This document shows positions 1-11,379 of a DNA stretch of 64,000 nt, one piece after another (within the stretch, counting starts at the first letter, position 1; each line of letters begins with the position of its first letter). The stretch spans positions 3,162,001 to 3,226,000 of the forward strand of contig NC_063070.1 in NCBI RefSeq assembly GCF_022605165.1, given 5' to 3'. Both the position numbers and the translations under genes were made by a program. Source of the DNA: Purpureocillium takamizusanense (Eukaryota; Ascomycota; Sordariomycetes; Hypocreales; Ophiocordycipitaceae). The notes under the pieces are model-generated. The model made no database searches and was not told the DNA's origin. It saw only the letters and a list, made by a program, of their open reading frames with translations.

Positions 1-1335
1 GCGGCGGGCGCCATTGTGCGATGCGATGCCCAGTCGGCCAGGAGAGTGAGTGGTGAGGAGGGCAAGCCTGAGTGGTGGGGGAGGCGATGTCTTGGACTGC
101 AGTCAGGGCAGGAGTTGGAGGAGGAGATGGGGTCGGGTTGGGGTCAAGGTGCCTCGCCGTGACGGTGACGATTATGATGATGATGATGGGGGTGGTGGTG
201 GTGATGGTAGTGATGATGTTGATCGTACTGAGTGATACGCTCAGGGCCCGGCCACGTCCGTCTTATACCCTGGGCGGATGAAGCTCTGCCGAGACCACCA
301 GCCGAGCAGCAGATGGGTGGATGACCTTGGATGAACGTTTTACTGGCGGCGTCGCCATCCCCCCCCCACGGTCGTCCATCTCCAGCCGTCGCCGCCGCCG
401 CCTCGACTCCGGGCGAGACGGGACCCCGCAGGCGGCCATCTGGCACCCGATAGGGCCTGGGGGGGATGGGCCCGCCAGCGGCGCCTGGGGCGTCCACCAC
501 GGGCGCTACGAACGGGGCTCCGTGGAGGAATGGGGCCTTGCTTGGGCCGGGCTGCTGTCTCTGGTGGCGGACGCAGCGGCGCGCCTGATGTCTGCGACAC
601 GGGTGGTGGGCTGATGGCGGGGGCGGGGGAAGGAGGAATGGTAGCAGGAGGAGGAGGCGGCTTCGGGAACAGCGCCGGCAAATATGGCTTCCCTGGTCAA
701 ACCAGGCTCATCCACCTTGTTTGGGTGGCTGCAGCGCCCACACGCGCAGTCGGAGCTTCTGGAAGATTTCATCCAGGGACCAGCCCGGCCTGTGCTGTTG
801 CGTGCATGTGCTGTACATTGCACATGTACATACTGTAGGTACCTTGCTGTAATTCGTACGTACTGTACGAAGTACGGAGTAGCGGGGGCAGGGAAGGGAA
901 TGGAGGGGTAAACGTTTTGCCCCGCACCGCCATCACCCACGCCACTCCAGTGACTCCTCCACCACCACCCGCCGCCACTCCGTCTCCAACCCGGAAGTTG
1001 GAACCTCACTCGCGCACTCACTCGGCCGTCCCACGTCCCCCCTTCTTCCCCTGCAACCGGATCGAGGACCCCGGCACCCGGGCACGGCACCGCCATCTGC
1101 ACCGGGAAAAGAAAAAGAAAAAAAGACGAGACGACGTCCGTCTGTCCGTCCGCAGCCATGATCTTTCGTCGGCGAGCTTGAGCCTCGTCCCGCATCTGAT
1201 TTGGCTCGCTTCGAGCGTCGCGGCCGCCTCTAGCTCCTCACTCCTCCGTCGCCCCCCATATCGTCATCTACAACAGGCAGCGTCGACACCAACATCTCAA
1301 CCATTCTAGCAACCGCCTCCCTGCAGAACGACAAG
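1..1335. other. intergenic / 5' flank of the muconate cyclase gene
   Basis: I see no convincing gene here. Open frames on both strands are short, proline/glycine/arginine-rich and overlap each other, as expected of GC-rich non-coding DNA. There is a GAT/GGT-type microsatellite at about 170-235 and a TACGTAC/GTAC-rich near-palindromic stretch at about 855-880. The last few hundred bases are C/T-rich, typical of a fungal promoter and 5' UTR leading to the start at 1336. Confidence 0.6.
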
Positions 1336-2630
1336 ATGCCCGTCCACCACCTCATGGTCGGCACCTGGACGCCGCCCGGCGCCATCTTCACCTTTGCCTT
1401 TGACGACGAGGCCCTGACGCTCAAGCTCGTCCACCGCACGCCCATCCCCGAGGACGAGCCCATCTCGTGGATGACCTTTGACGTGCGTACTCCCATGTCC
1501 GCCTGACTGTCCGCCTGGCTCTCCAACCAACTAACCGGGCCTGCCTTCTTCTTCCCGTCTACCTAGCATGCCAAAAAGACAATCTACGGCGCCGCCATGA
1601 AGAAGTGGTCCAGCTACGCCGTCGAGTCGCCCACGTCCATCGTCCATCAGGCTTCGCACCCGATGCTGCACCACCGTGATTACCCCCCATTCTTCATTCT
1701 GCTTGCACGGCAGAAAGAAAGACGTCCTTCGCAACTGACCGGACCGCAGCCCAGGCAGCGTCCCCCGAGACCAACACGCGCGCCATCTTCCTCCTCGCCT
1801 CACGCAAGCCCCCCAACGCCGTCTACTGCAACCCATTTTACTCGCACGCCGGCCACGGCACCGTCTTCGCCGTCGACGCGCGCGGCGGCCTCGTCGCGCC
1901 GCCCCTCCAGCACTACGCCTACCAGTCCGACTCGGGCGTCCATGGCATGGTCTTCGACCCGGCCGAGGAGTACCTCTACTCGGCCGACCTCGCCGCCAAC
2001 AAGGTCTGGGTCCACCGCCGCCGCCCTCGCGACCTAACGAGGGAGGGTGATGGTGATACTAATTCGCGCTCTCCGGAGCTCGACCTCGTCGGCGCTGTCG
2101 ACTGCCCGGACCCGCGCGACCACCCCCGCTGGGTCGCCATGCACCCCTCGGGCCGCTTCCTCTACGTGCTCATGGAAAAGGGCAACCGCCTGTGCGAGTG
2201 CGCCGTCGACCCGGCCACGCGCCTCCCCGTCTTCGACGACGCCCGCGCCTGGCCCCTCATCCCGCCCGGCATCCCCGACCGCTGGACCCAGTACCGCGCC
2301 GACGTCTGCGCCCTGTCCGCCTCGGGCCGCTACCTCTTCGCCTCGTCGCGCGCCAACAGCTTCGACCTGACGGGCTACGTCGCCGCCTTCCGCCTCGCCG
2401 ACGGCGACGGCCGCGTCGAGCGCCACATCTGCCTCAACCCCACGCCCACCAGCGGCGGCCACAGCAACGCCGTCGCCCCGAGCGACTGGTCCGACGAGTG
2501 GCTCGCCATCACCGACGACCAGGAGGGCTGGCTCGAGATTTACCGCTGGCAGGACGAGTTCCTCGCCCGCGTCGCCCGCGTGCGGGTGCCGGAGCCGGGC
2601 TTTGGCATGAACGCTATCTGGTACGACTAG
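1336..2630 (+). CDS. 3-carboxy-cis,cis-muconate cyclase (fungal CMLE)
   Basis: Catalyses lactonisation of 3-carboxy-cis,cis-muconate in the protocatechuate branch of the beta-ketoadipate pathway; fungal CMLE is a seven-bladed beta-propeller unrelated to the bacterial enzyme. Exons are 1336-1482, 1567-1675 and 1750-2630 (378 aa; the Neurospora enzyme is about 366). The N-terminus HHLMVGTWTPPGAIFT, the segment IYGAAMKKWSS, DHPRWVAMHPSG, RADVCAL, SPTPTSGGHSNAV-like PTPTSGGHSNAV, and the C-terminal PEPGFGMNAIWYD are family hallmarks I recognise from Neurospora. Intron 1 is phase 0, intron 2 phase 1; splicing gives the expected 11-residue spacing between HP and TNTR. An Asp/Arg-rich insertion follows the VWVHRR segment (around 2030-2075). 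The gene is convergent with the Mam3-like gene. Assignment is strong; catabolic role is from the family. Confidence 0.93.
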
Positions 2631-2876
2631 TAGGGCAGGGACGCATAGACAGAGAGGAAGGGGAAGAATAGAAAAAGTACGTATGCGTAGCCGACGACGA
2701 CGACGACAACGTAGACCAGGCCGAGCGCCTTGCGTTGCTGCCTAGAATCCCGCCAATCTACCACGTATACAGTAGTAGACCATCTGGCGCTGTACTTTTT
2801 GCGACCGTCCGCGCTGGACTGGTGACGTTTTACACGATTACAATTACATGATCAAGCTTTCCTTCCCTTTAGTCGT

Positions 2877-4975
2877 TCATTTCCTGTCCGCAACCTTTTT
2901 CTTGCCCTTGCTCGCGTCGGACCCGTACCCCTCGCCGTTACCGTTGCCGTTGCCGTTGACGCCACTCAGCAGCGGCGCCGTCTCGCTTTCGTCAGGTATC
3001 GTCGCCGTCGCCGCCGCTGCCGCCGTCGTATCACCATCGACGGGCTTGGACGTCGGCGGGTGCTGGTGCGGCTGGCCCGGCTTGCCGTTGGTGTCGGCGG
3101 GCACGAGCGTCGTGACGGTGAGGCCCTGCTTGATCTTGAAGACGTTGTTGCGCGTCATGTTGCGCGGGTGCGAGGCGAGGTTGGCGGGGCCGAGGCGCAG
3201 CTGCTGTTGCTTCATGTCGTTGAGCGTCGCCTTGACGGGGACGGTGCCACCACCACCCCCGGTGCCACCGCCGCCGTCCCCGCCGTTGGTCAGGGCGTCA
3301 GGGCCGGTCGAGCTGCGTCGCTTCATGAAAATGGCCGTCTTGGGCCGCTGCTGTTGCTCGTGTGCGCCCGAGTCGCTCTGCGCGCCGAGCGACCCCACCG
3401 TCACCGACTGCCCGTCTGGGTGCTCGGCGATGTCGACGAGGATGTCGCCCCGGTTCTTGGCCGCGAGGGCCGCCGCCGTGGCCGCCGTGGCCACTTCCGA
3501 GTGGCCGTGGACACGCCGCGCGCGGGGGGCGGGCGTCAGGCGGCGGATGGCCTTGTGCACGTCCACGTACACGTCCGACTCGTCCACGATTTCCCTGTCC
3601 AGTCATTAGCGACTGCGTACGTGAAAAAAGAAATAAAAGCAGAAAACAAGAAAAAAAAGGATGACGGGCAAAACTCACTCTCCAATGAGCTCCTCAATCA
3701 CGTCCTCGAGCGTCACGACGCCCAGGGCGCCCTTGTCGGACCCCGGAAACTCGGAGACGAGCACCAAGTGCGACTTGCCCTCCTGGAAAAAGTTGATGAT
3801 GTCGAGGCAGCTCGTCTCGGGGCGCGTCTCGACAATGGCGCCGAGCGGGACGTCGCGGACGGGGATGCGGTCCTCGGGGTCGTAAGTGATGAGCGTCTTT
3901 ACGAGCAGCATGCCGACAAAGTCGGTGGGGTTGCCGGCGCGGTAGATGGGGATGCGCGAATAGCCCGACGAGAGGATCGTGTCCATGGTCTTCTCGTCGA
4001 GGATGTGGTCCTCGGCCAGGGTGAAGACGTCCTCCATGGGGGTCATGACCTCGGACACGGGCTTGTCCTTGAGGTCGAGCACGGCGGTGATGATAGTCAC
4101 CTCGTCCTGGTTGAGGCGCTCCGACAGCTCGCCGAGCGACTTGTGCAGCGTGACGAGCGTCTTGAGCCCGCTCTTCTTGTAGACGGTGCCGTGGTCCTCG
4201 CCGAGGATCCAGTCGAGCAGCTTGGCCGTCGGCCACGCCACGGGGCCGAGCAGGTACATGAGCGCCAGCACCGGCTTGGACATGTAGCCGCCGATGGGCA
4301 GGCCGTAGCGGACGCAGATGGACTGGGGGACGATTTCGCCAAAGATGACTGCAGTTGTGTTAGCCTCCTCTCGTTCGTCCGTCCGTCAATCCGTCCGGTC
4401 TGTCTAGGTTCGCGCGCGCGCGCGTTCTGTGTACGTGTCGGCGAGGGGAATTCCATACCGATGAGCACGGTCGAGCCGACGACGGCCGCGACGCCACCGC
4501 CGAGGGTTCGGTCAAGGACGACGGGGAGCGACTCGTTGACGATGACGTTGGCTAGAAGCAGCGTCACCAGCACCCAGTGCTTGCCCTTCTTGAGCAGGCG
4601 GAGCACGCGGCCGGCGTTTTTGTGCTGCGGCTCCGTTGGGTCGCCCGACACGACCTGGAGGTAGATGCTGTCCTGGCCCATCAAGCTGTTTTTTCCCACA
4701 CACCGTCAGCGCCCATCCCAGCCGCGTGATATACACAAGGACACCTACGCAATCGTCAGGCCGGCAAAGGCGCCGCCCAGCAGGACGAGCACCATGGAGG
4801 CCACGCCGAGCACCCACAGCGGCTGGCCCTCGCCGTCCTCGCCGCCGCCGTGCCCGCTCTTTGACAGCGGCGCGGCGGCGACGGTCGAGAAGCCCATGCC
4901 CAGCAGCCGTCCGGCTCCCAGCACGGCGGGACGCAAGCTGGCGACGCCGCCAGACGAGCCACCTCTTCTCCGCAT
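2877..4975 (-). CDS. MAM3: Mam3/CNNM-like DUF21-CBS membrane protein
   Basis: A membrane protein of the CNNM/CorC group, whose yeast member Mam3 sits in the vacuolar membrane and affects metal (Mg, Mn, Co) homeostasis. Exons 4975-4749, 4685-4459, 4348-3679 and 3594-2877 give 613 aa. Residues about 50-240 form the DUF21 region: a hydrophobic helix ([16 protein letters not shown]), a second around [19 protein letters not shown], and [19 protein letters not shown], a family signature. A CBS pair follows from about residue 250 ([37 protein letters not shown]). The C-terminal 200 residues are disordered, with poly-Gly, Gln and Asn-Gly runs. The start at 4975 is the first ATG that precedes the hydrophobic region without crossing a stop; the N-terminus is poorly constrained. 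Transport substrate cannot be read from sequence. Confidence 0.88.
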
Positions 4976-6588
4976 GTCCAATGTCGTGGTTTGCTGTGTT
5001 GTAATTTTTCTTCCGCAAATTTTTTTTCGCCTTCCTTTCTCGGTTGCTCTTGTCCCCGCGTGCGCGATGACGGAGGTGGCGACGAGGCTGCAGTGCGTCG
5101 CAGCTGGGGAGCTACCTATGGAGCTGACCAGCGAAACTCGGGGTCGTGCCGCGGTCGCGCGTCGAATGGGCCCCCTCCCAGAGGGTAGAAGGGACAGAGC
5201 GCGAGGAGGGTGACGAGGAGGAGGAGGGGATTGTCGTGGCGGCGGTCTGTCGGTACGGTGAGCCTGGGTTGCGCAAAACCCGGTGCGGCCTCGCGGGGGG
5301 CGGGTGGGAAGCGTCGGGGCTTGTTGATTGCTGGAGGGATGGAGAGACACGGGCCCGGTCGAGGCTGCTGCGGGCAAGATGCAGAGAGCTCTGGGCTAGT
5401 GTTAGGTTTGTTGGCCCGAAGCGTCCACTGCGTGCGTGCGTGCCGGGAACGGCTAACGGTGGGGGCCGGGTTGGTGCAGGGTGGGACGATGACGCAGCGG
5501 CAATTGGCCGAGCCGCAGCGATGGCAGGCCTGGAGAGCCCTGTCGGGGGCCCTGCCCTGCCCAGCGGCAGCAGGTTGGGTGGTTGTTTCAGTGGGTGGGC
5601 CCGCCCGTGACTCTGAGGTGCCAGACCGGGGGGTACTTCGATGACGAGCAGCGGCGGCAGCGGGGGGCCAAGCCAGCTATGAGCCCAGGACGGGGACCCT
5701 CCACCGACGTCCATCTGTCCACCTCATTAGTACGCACGATGGAGGTACTATACCTCACTATTGATGGCGGACTGCCCTGACGAGGCGGTGGCCCGCGGGC
5801 TTCGAAGCATCACGGCGTCGGGTCTGGTCGGATCGGGTCCCTCGATGCTTGCGGAGCCTTTCTCAGGTTGTCGGGGTCCGTCCCGTCAGACATCAAGGTT
5901 CGTACTATACGCGGAGGCGCGGGGGGTGAAGCTCAAACCAAGGCAAAAGAAGGCCATGCATGGCTCGACAAACGACGGGGGAAAAGAAATCTCTAAAAAG
6001 GCGCGCGAACTCGCACCGCCGCCGCCACAATCACCACGAATTGTCCCAACCCGCGGCATTCTGTCCAGCGCCCGTCCCGGTCACGGCCAGGGCAGGCGGG
6101 GCTCCTGGTGCGTCGCCGGCGCATGGCCGGAAGGATTGATGGAATAAATGGTGGGTGCGTGTATGCTGCGTCTACAGGCCGATCCGCCGCCTGCCGTGCT
6201 GCTGCTGCTGCTGTTACCTAGTACTACAGTACTAATACTGCTGCTTTTGCGGCGGCGGAGAGGCAGGCACAGCCCACTGAGGTGGTATTCGCGTGGGATA
6301 GACTCTCGGCTGCCTGGAATGGCGCGATTGCGGTGGATCCGTGGACGACGTCGCACACACAACTTTCACGCGGGCGCTGGGCTGCGCTGGACGATACACG
6401 GCACGCGATAGTATAGTTGCGGATTTTTTGTGCGCCTGATGAACAACAGAGCGGCCGCCGTCGCTCGTCATTGACCTCGTAACAGCCATTGATCCGGGCC
6501 CATGGGCCCCCATTCCCCCCACACGGTATCATCATCATCATAACCATCATAATCATATTCCACTGCTTCCTGCTAGCCGCTATCCCCA
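4976..6588. other. intergenic region without recognisable gene
   Basis: This 1.6-kb stretch lies upstream of the Mam3-like gene and downstream of the phosphoglycerate dehydrogenase stop. I see only short overlapping open frames of biased composition and no motif. CT-rich and TTTTTTT runs near 5020-5040 fit the Mam3 5' flank. A GCTGCTGCTGCTG run lies at about 6196-6214 and a CATCATCAT/CATAATCAT run at about 6527-6560. Confidence 0.5.
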
Positions 6589-8343
6589 TCACAGGCGCAC
6601 CAGGTTCACGTCCAGCACGCCGTCGGCCGCCCGCAGCCCCTCGAGCACGCTCTCGCCCACCTCGCCGTCGACGCCCAGGATCATGAGCGCCTCGTTGTCC
6701 TTGCGCCCCTCGACAGATCCGCCACTGCCGCTGCTGCTCCTGGCGTCGTTGCCATCGCCGCCCAGCCCCGCCACCTGCATGAAGCGAATGTTGATGCCGT
6801 GCGAGCCCAGCACCATGCCCACGCCCCCAATCTTGCCCGGCTCGTCGTAGTTGTGCAGGATGATGAGGGTGCCCTCGGGCGCAAAGGAGGCCTTGAACCG
6901 GTCCAGCTTGGAAATGTACACGCGCTTGTCCGACGCGTAGCCCTCTATCACCTGCTGCTCACCGCCGTCGTTGTCGCCGCTGCCGTCGCCGCCGCCGTCG
7001 CCCACGGACCGCAGCGTCACCAGGTTGGCGTAGGTGCCGGGCGAGTCGCGCGCCTGCGTCTCGTTGATGACGATGCCCTTTTCCCGCGCGATGAGCTCGG
7101 CGTTGACAATGTTGACGTTGGAGTCGCTGAAGGAGGCGACGAGCCCCTTGACGAGGGCGGCGAAGAGCGGCTTCGTGTTGGGCATGCCGGCCAGCTCGCC
7201 GCGGTAGACGAGCTCGAAGCGGCGGCCGCCGACCATGCCGCCCTTGGAGCGGACGTAGTGCTGGGTGTAGAGGCGGCCCATCTTCTCGACCAGGCGCACC
7301 GACGGCTGCAGCTTGGCGTACTCCTCGGGCAGGATGATGGGGGCGTTGACGGCGCTGGTGGGCAGCCCGCCGCGCAGGATCTCGAGCATCTGCTTGCACA
7401 CGTCCATGGAGACGTTCTCCTGGGCCTCGACGGTGGAGGCGCCCAGGTGCGGCGTGGCCACGACCTTGGGGTGGCGGGCGAGGCGCGCGGCCGTGGAGTC
7501 GCCGTCCCCTGGGGGCTCCGAGGTGAAGACGTCGAGGCCGGCGCCGGCGATCCAGCCCTCGTCGAGGGCGCGCAGCAGGGCGGCCTCGTTGTAGACGCCG
7601 CCGCGGGCGACGTTGAGGACGCGGGCCGTGGGCCGCATGGCGCGCAGCTGCGGCTCGCCGACGAGGTCCATGGTGGTGGCCAGCAGCGGGGTGTGGATGG
7701 TGAGGAAGTCGACGGCGGGGAGCAGGTCGTCGAGGGAGGCGACGAGCTCGACGCCGGCCTGGCGGGCCATGTCTGCGCTGGCGTAGGGGTCCACGGCGCG
7801 GACCAGCATGCCCAGGCCCTTTGCCATGCGGGCGACGTTGAGGCCGACCTTGCCGAGGCCGACGATGCCGAGCGTCTTGCGCCCGACCTCTACGCCGACG
7901 AGGGCGCCGCGGTCCCACCGGCCGGCCTTGACGCCCCCGTCGGCGCGCCCGACGTTGCGCGCCGTGGCCAGCAGCAGCGCGACGGTGTGCTCGGCGGCGG
8001 CCAGGATGTTGCCCGAGGGCGAGTTGACGACGATGATGCCGGCGTTGGTGGCCGCGGGCACGTCGATGTTGTCGACGCCGACGCCGGCGCGGGCCACGAC
8101 CCGGAGCTTGCGCCCGGCCCGCAGCACCGCGGGCGTCACCTTGGTCTCGGACCGCACGATGAGCCCATGGTACGCGCCAATGGCCCGCTCCAGCTCGTCG
8201 GCGCCGAGGCCCAGCCGGACGTCGACGTCGAAGTGGGGGGTCAGCAGTGCGAGGCCATCGGGCGACACCTTTTCGGGGACGAGGATGCGCGGGCGGGCGG
8301 ACTCCGATGACGACGACGCGTCTGGCATGGCGGAGGGGGTCAT
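6589..8343 (-). CDS. SER3: D-3-phosphoglycerate dehydrogenase
   Basis: First committed step of serine biosynthesis: NAD-dependent oxidation of 3-phosphoglycerate to 3-phosphohydroxypyruvate, cytosolic. Intronless, 584 aa from the ATG at 8343 (a second ATG at 8328 is possible). Visible are the substrate-domain segment ARAGVGVDNID (residues 85-94), NSPSGNILAAAEHT, the NAD-binding GLGKVG (162-167), LNVARGG, the catalytic-Glu region and the catalytic His in TPHLGASTVEAQ, then an intervening (ASB-type) domain beginning around GRLYTQHYVRSKG and a C-terminal ACT domain (TLIILHNYDEPGKIGGVG ... LMILGVDG). Two Gly/Ser/Asp-rich low-complexity insertions, near nt 6955-7015 and 6700-6765, interrupt the C-terminal half; the second lies inside the ACT domain. 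The frame extends upstream to 8751 only through non-homologous sequence, so the 8343 start is preferred. Confidence 0.93.
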   Translation of the reverse strand: MTPSAMPDASSSSESARPRILVPEKVSPDGLALLTPHFDVDVRLGLGADELERAIGAYHGLIVRSETKVTPAVLRAGRKLRVVARAGVGVDNIDVPAATNAGIIVVNSPSGNILAAAEHTVALLLATARNVGRADGGVKAGRWDRGALVGVEVGRKTLGIVGLGKVGLNVARMAKGLGMLVRAVDPYASADMARQAGVELVASLDDLLPAVDFLTIHTPLLATTMDLVGEPQLRAMRPTARVLNVARGGVYNEAALLRALDEGWIAGAGLDVFTSEPPGDGDSTAARLARHPKVVATPHLGASTVEAQENVSMDVCKQMLEILRGGLPTSAVNAPIILPEEYAKLQPSVRLVEKMGRLYTQHYVRSKGGMVGGRRFELVYRGELAGMPNTKPLFAALVKGLVASFSDSNVNIVNAELIAREKGIVINETQARDSPGTYANLVTLRSVGDGGGDGSGDNDGGEQQVIEGYASDKRVYISKLDRFKASFAPEGTLIILHNYDEPGKIGGVGMVLGSHGINIRFMQVAGLGGDGNDARSSSGSGGSVEGRKDNEALMILGVDGEVGESVLEGLRAADGVLDVNLVRL

Positions 8344-10817
8344 ATCGGGGGGCGGGTATGGCAATGGCAAGGGGGGAAGAAGGAGGAGAAGGGGGAGGAG
8401 GAAGAAGAGGAAGAGGAAGAGGACGGGCGACGGGCGAGTAGATGTAGTACGTCGAGTGTACAGCAGCAGCAGTCGAGCAATGGTGGCGCTCGTCTGCTCT
8501 CGGAGGTGGCTTACACGGCGTCCTGGAACGGGCACTACCTCGTACCTATGTATACTTTGCTTGCACGCGCGAGGTGAGGCAGGTAGTTTGCTGCCCAGCA
8601 GACTTTGGTACGAACCTTGTCGTAACTCACGTACTTCGTGCCTAGCGAGCGGACTAGGTTGGGAACCGCAAGAGGCAACCCGCCTCGGTACATTGACAAT
8701 GCCACTACCACTACCGCCGCACGCTCGCGCTGCAGGCAGGCGGTGACACACATGAGGTTAGTACCTTATCCAGGTCGGCAGGCATGCTGCAGCGCAACGT
8801 TCATCATCAGGGTGCCGGCGATCCCTGCCATCCCTCCCAGCGACGATCCGGCGCCCGCAGCAGCACAGCACCGCACAGCGCACACATGCAGCAGCAGCAG
8901 TAGCAAGTCCCGCCGAGCTCGGGGGTAGTGTGTGAGGTGGTACCAGGTGGGCTGGGCGAGGTAACCACCCACGCGTCCGGCGCGTCGGCGACAAGGGAAA
9001 GGTGACTTTTTTCGCACGCCTGTGATGGAGGGGTGGCATCAAGGTGTGTTGCGTGTGTATGAGAGGAGGGACTGGCGCATGTAAGACGTCAAGGTATCTT
9101 GCCGTGCGGCGCCGTGAGGGTTGGAGGTGGTCCATGTCACCTCAATTGATCCGTCCATTGACTTACCCCGCGTCGTCGGTCCACCACCCCCCGACCTCTC
9201 CAGGTCCCCGTCCGGGCCCCCGCTATTCCACGAGTCCACGCCATCCATGCCCGCCCATCCTCCTCCGTCCGCCCGCCGCGGCATGCCCCCCACCAGGCCC
9301 CGGGGGGGATCCGTCAGTGGAGGCCCCGCCACGGACCAGGGCCCGCGCCCCCATCCCCAAGGGCGCACTGCCGCCGCCGCAGCGCACCTGCAACGATGGA
9401 GGCGATGCCCGTCGGGAGTGTGAAGTGCGGTGCCCTCCCACTAGAGGTGCCATGCCAGGGTACAGGCGGTACTAAGTATCCCCTCATTCGGGCTCTTATT
9501 GCCTCGCCGCGGGCCATTCATTGGCGTCGCACCTGTCCTCGTCTCCATCTCGTGTCGTCTCGTGTCGCCTCGTCTGCCGTCGTCCCGTCCAGGTTGATCC
9601 CATCCGCACTGCCGAAATGACGCACACACGCACGCACGCATGCACGGCCCGAGGCAGTCATTGCTTCTTCTTTGCACAGCGTCCTCCTTTCCGTACGAGA
9701 TCACCAGCGAGTGCCATTCTAACGTTAGTTAGTAGTAGTACAACATGTGACGACGCCCCGGCATCTCCGCTCACCGAGGCTGTTTCACGTTTCCGCAGAC
9801 GCGCCTCCCCTCCCCATGCGCCGCCACGCTCCTCCTCCTCGTCGTCCCCCCTTGATGACGAGCGGCGCCATGCAGATGACGGCACCCGCGGGGAGCCTCG
9901 CCCCGTCCCGCGCTGCTGCAGCGCTGCCCAGGCCAGGCCAGGCCGGGTGCCAGCCAGCGCCAGCCAGCCAGCCAGCTCGCCCGTGACCGGTCCCTTCAGT
10001 CCAATGGCGTCGGCTGCGGCTACCGATTGCATCGTAGTGGGGAGGAGAGGATGAGGTGCGGTCCTGCAACCGGTCCTGCTGCACACCGGGGGCATCCTGC
10101 CGCGCGTGGGTGAGTGAGGTGCCAGGGTGCAGCGGTCAAAGGATGGACGACCCGTCGTCGTCGCCAACGGCGCTTACACCACACGCACGGCAACATCTAA
10201 TTCGTGCTAAGGGCTCATACCTCAAGGTTAGGTACGTGTAGCACAAAGAGCCCCCAGTGCAAAGATAAACCGAAAAATGTTGTTGTCTACCAATCAGGAC
10301 CACCGCAGTTTTGGCGAGGTCACGGCGCGTAGCAAATGCGGCCACAGCCACGGCCTCGTTTATTCTGGCCCCGAAACCTTGATAGCGGGCAGGCACTGCA
10401 ACCCAGCGCTGCGCCGCAACAACAGCGATACCTAGGATAGTAGGAAACCAGCAGCATGTGCTGCATCCCTGAGTGGTCTTGTGGTATGCACATACCTTAG
10501 TATGCCCTGCCACTCTTTCTTGCCTTCAGCCTGTGTTCCAACCCACCTCGGTGGCTGTACTGCCAGCGCCAAAAGACTTGTGTCGCACAGTGAGGTACTA
10601 TTTTGGTCAACAAGCCGCGCCCTCGGGCATTTGGTCTCTCTGAAAGGCTGCCTCCGACTCTTTCTTTCCAGGCTCAAAAACCGAAGCCATTGGCGCTTTT
10701 GTAGGTAGGCCCTGATGAACACTGCATCTACCGAACAACCCCGCGGAGAAGCAAGCCGTCAAGTCACCATCAATCAACTTACAACTTTCATTGAGCTTTT
10801 CAAACCATCACGGAGAA
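8344..10817. other. long intergenic region between divergent genes
   Basis: About 2.5 kb between the divergently oriented phosphoglycerate dehydrogenase and the ISG12-like gene. It contains GGAGGAAGAAGAGG purine runs near 8375-8425 just upstream of the dehydrogenase start, a (CGCA)n/(ACGC) run near 9620-9645 and GCCAGCCAGCCAGCC near 9950-9975. No open frame has recognisable domains and I found no tRNA-like A/B box pair. A remnant or non-coding transcript cannot be excluded. Confidence 0.5.
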
Positions 10818-11379
10818 ATGTACACGTACACGAACGACATGTTCCCAGTAGAGTGGCTCCAGGGCTCACTCAAGTCCTCTTTGGACTGGCTCCAGAGCTC
10901 ATGCAAGTCCTTTCTGGACTGGCTCTCCGAACCACGTATGTAAAATACATTCCCCCCCCCGAAACCGATTTACCTACCTACCTACCTTGGTAGTGCCCGT
11001 GCTGACATTGAGGCCCAAAAAAAGACGTGCTGGCCATTGTCATGGCGTGGGCGATCACGTTCACCGCGGTGTGCGCCCTCCTCCTCTGCCTCGGCTTCGG
11101 GCCAATAGGGATCGTCGCGGGTACATATATTCTCCTCCTCCGCTTCCGAAGAAACAATTCCCGTGTGTATACTGTATTGATACTGGCTTGACCAAAGGGA
11201 CACTTGCTGCTGCTTTCCAGTCGTACATGTACGGCGGCTTCACTCCGGCCGGGGGCATTTTCGCAACGTTGACGAGCATGGCAATGCTTGGGACGCTGAT
11301 GCCTGCTGCGGCAATATTGGCCGCGCTGCTGGCGACCATCGTGGCTGTTGTTGTCTGGGCGTGTGGCGTTGGCCGGTAG
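10818..11379 (+). CDS. small ISG12/IFI6-16-like membrane protein
   Basis: A 131-aa hydrophobic protein assembled from exons 10818-10935, 11025-11120 and 11198-11379. The second and third exons join to GFGPIGIVAG + GTLAAAFQSYMYGGFTPAGG (junction Gly shared), then IFATLTSMAMLG and a final long hydrophobic helix ending ACGVGR. The glycine spacing, the AAxxQS segment and AGGxFA followed by S-M-G match the Ifi-6-16/ISG12 family (PF06140), which in animals is interferon-induced and mitochondrial and acts in apoptosis; fungi carry uncharacterised copies. Three hydrophobic segments are visible. The N-terminal exon is hydrophilic to amphipathic with an 11-residue repeat (see findings). Introns have CTGAC or TTGAC branch sites and AAAG/AAAAG acceptors. 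It is convergent with glyoxalase I. Family call is from memory of the motif; function in fungi is unknown. Confidence 0.75.

Noticed and set aside
506..1195. 229-codon minus-strand frame in the left flank
   Set aside because: No recognisable domain, no splice pattern, overlapping frames on both strands of equal quality.
6799..8310. Long plus-strand open frame (about 503 codons) antisense to phosphoglycerate dehydrogenase
   Set aside because: Composition mirrors the GC-rich third positions of the sense gene; no domains. Typical shadow frame.
10987..11379. Continuous 130-codon frame over the ISG12-like gene
   Set aside because: It starts at a non-ATG codon, runs through intronic sequence and destroys the GxxxG motif; the spliced model is better.
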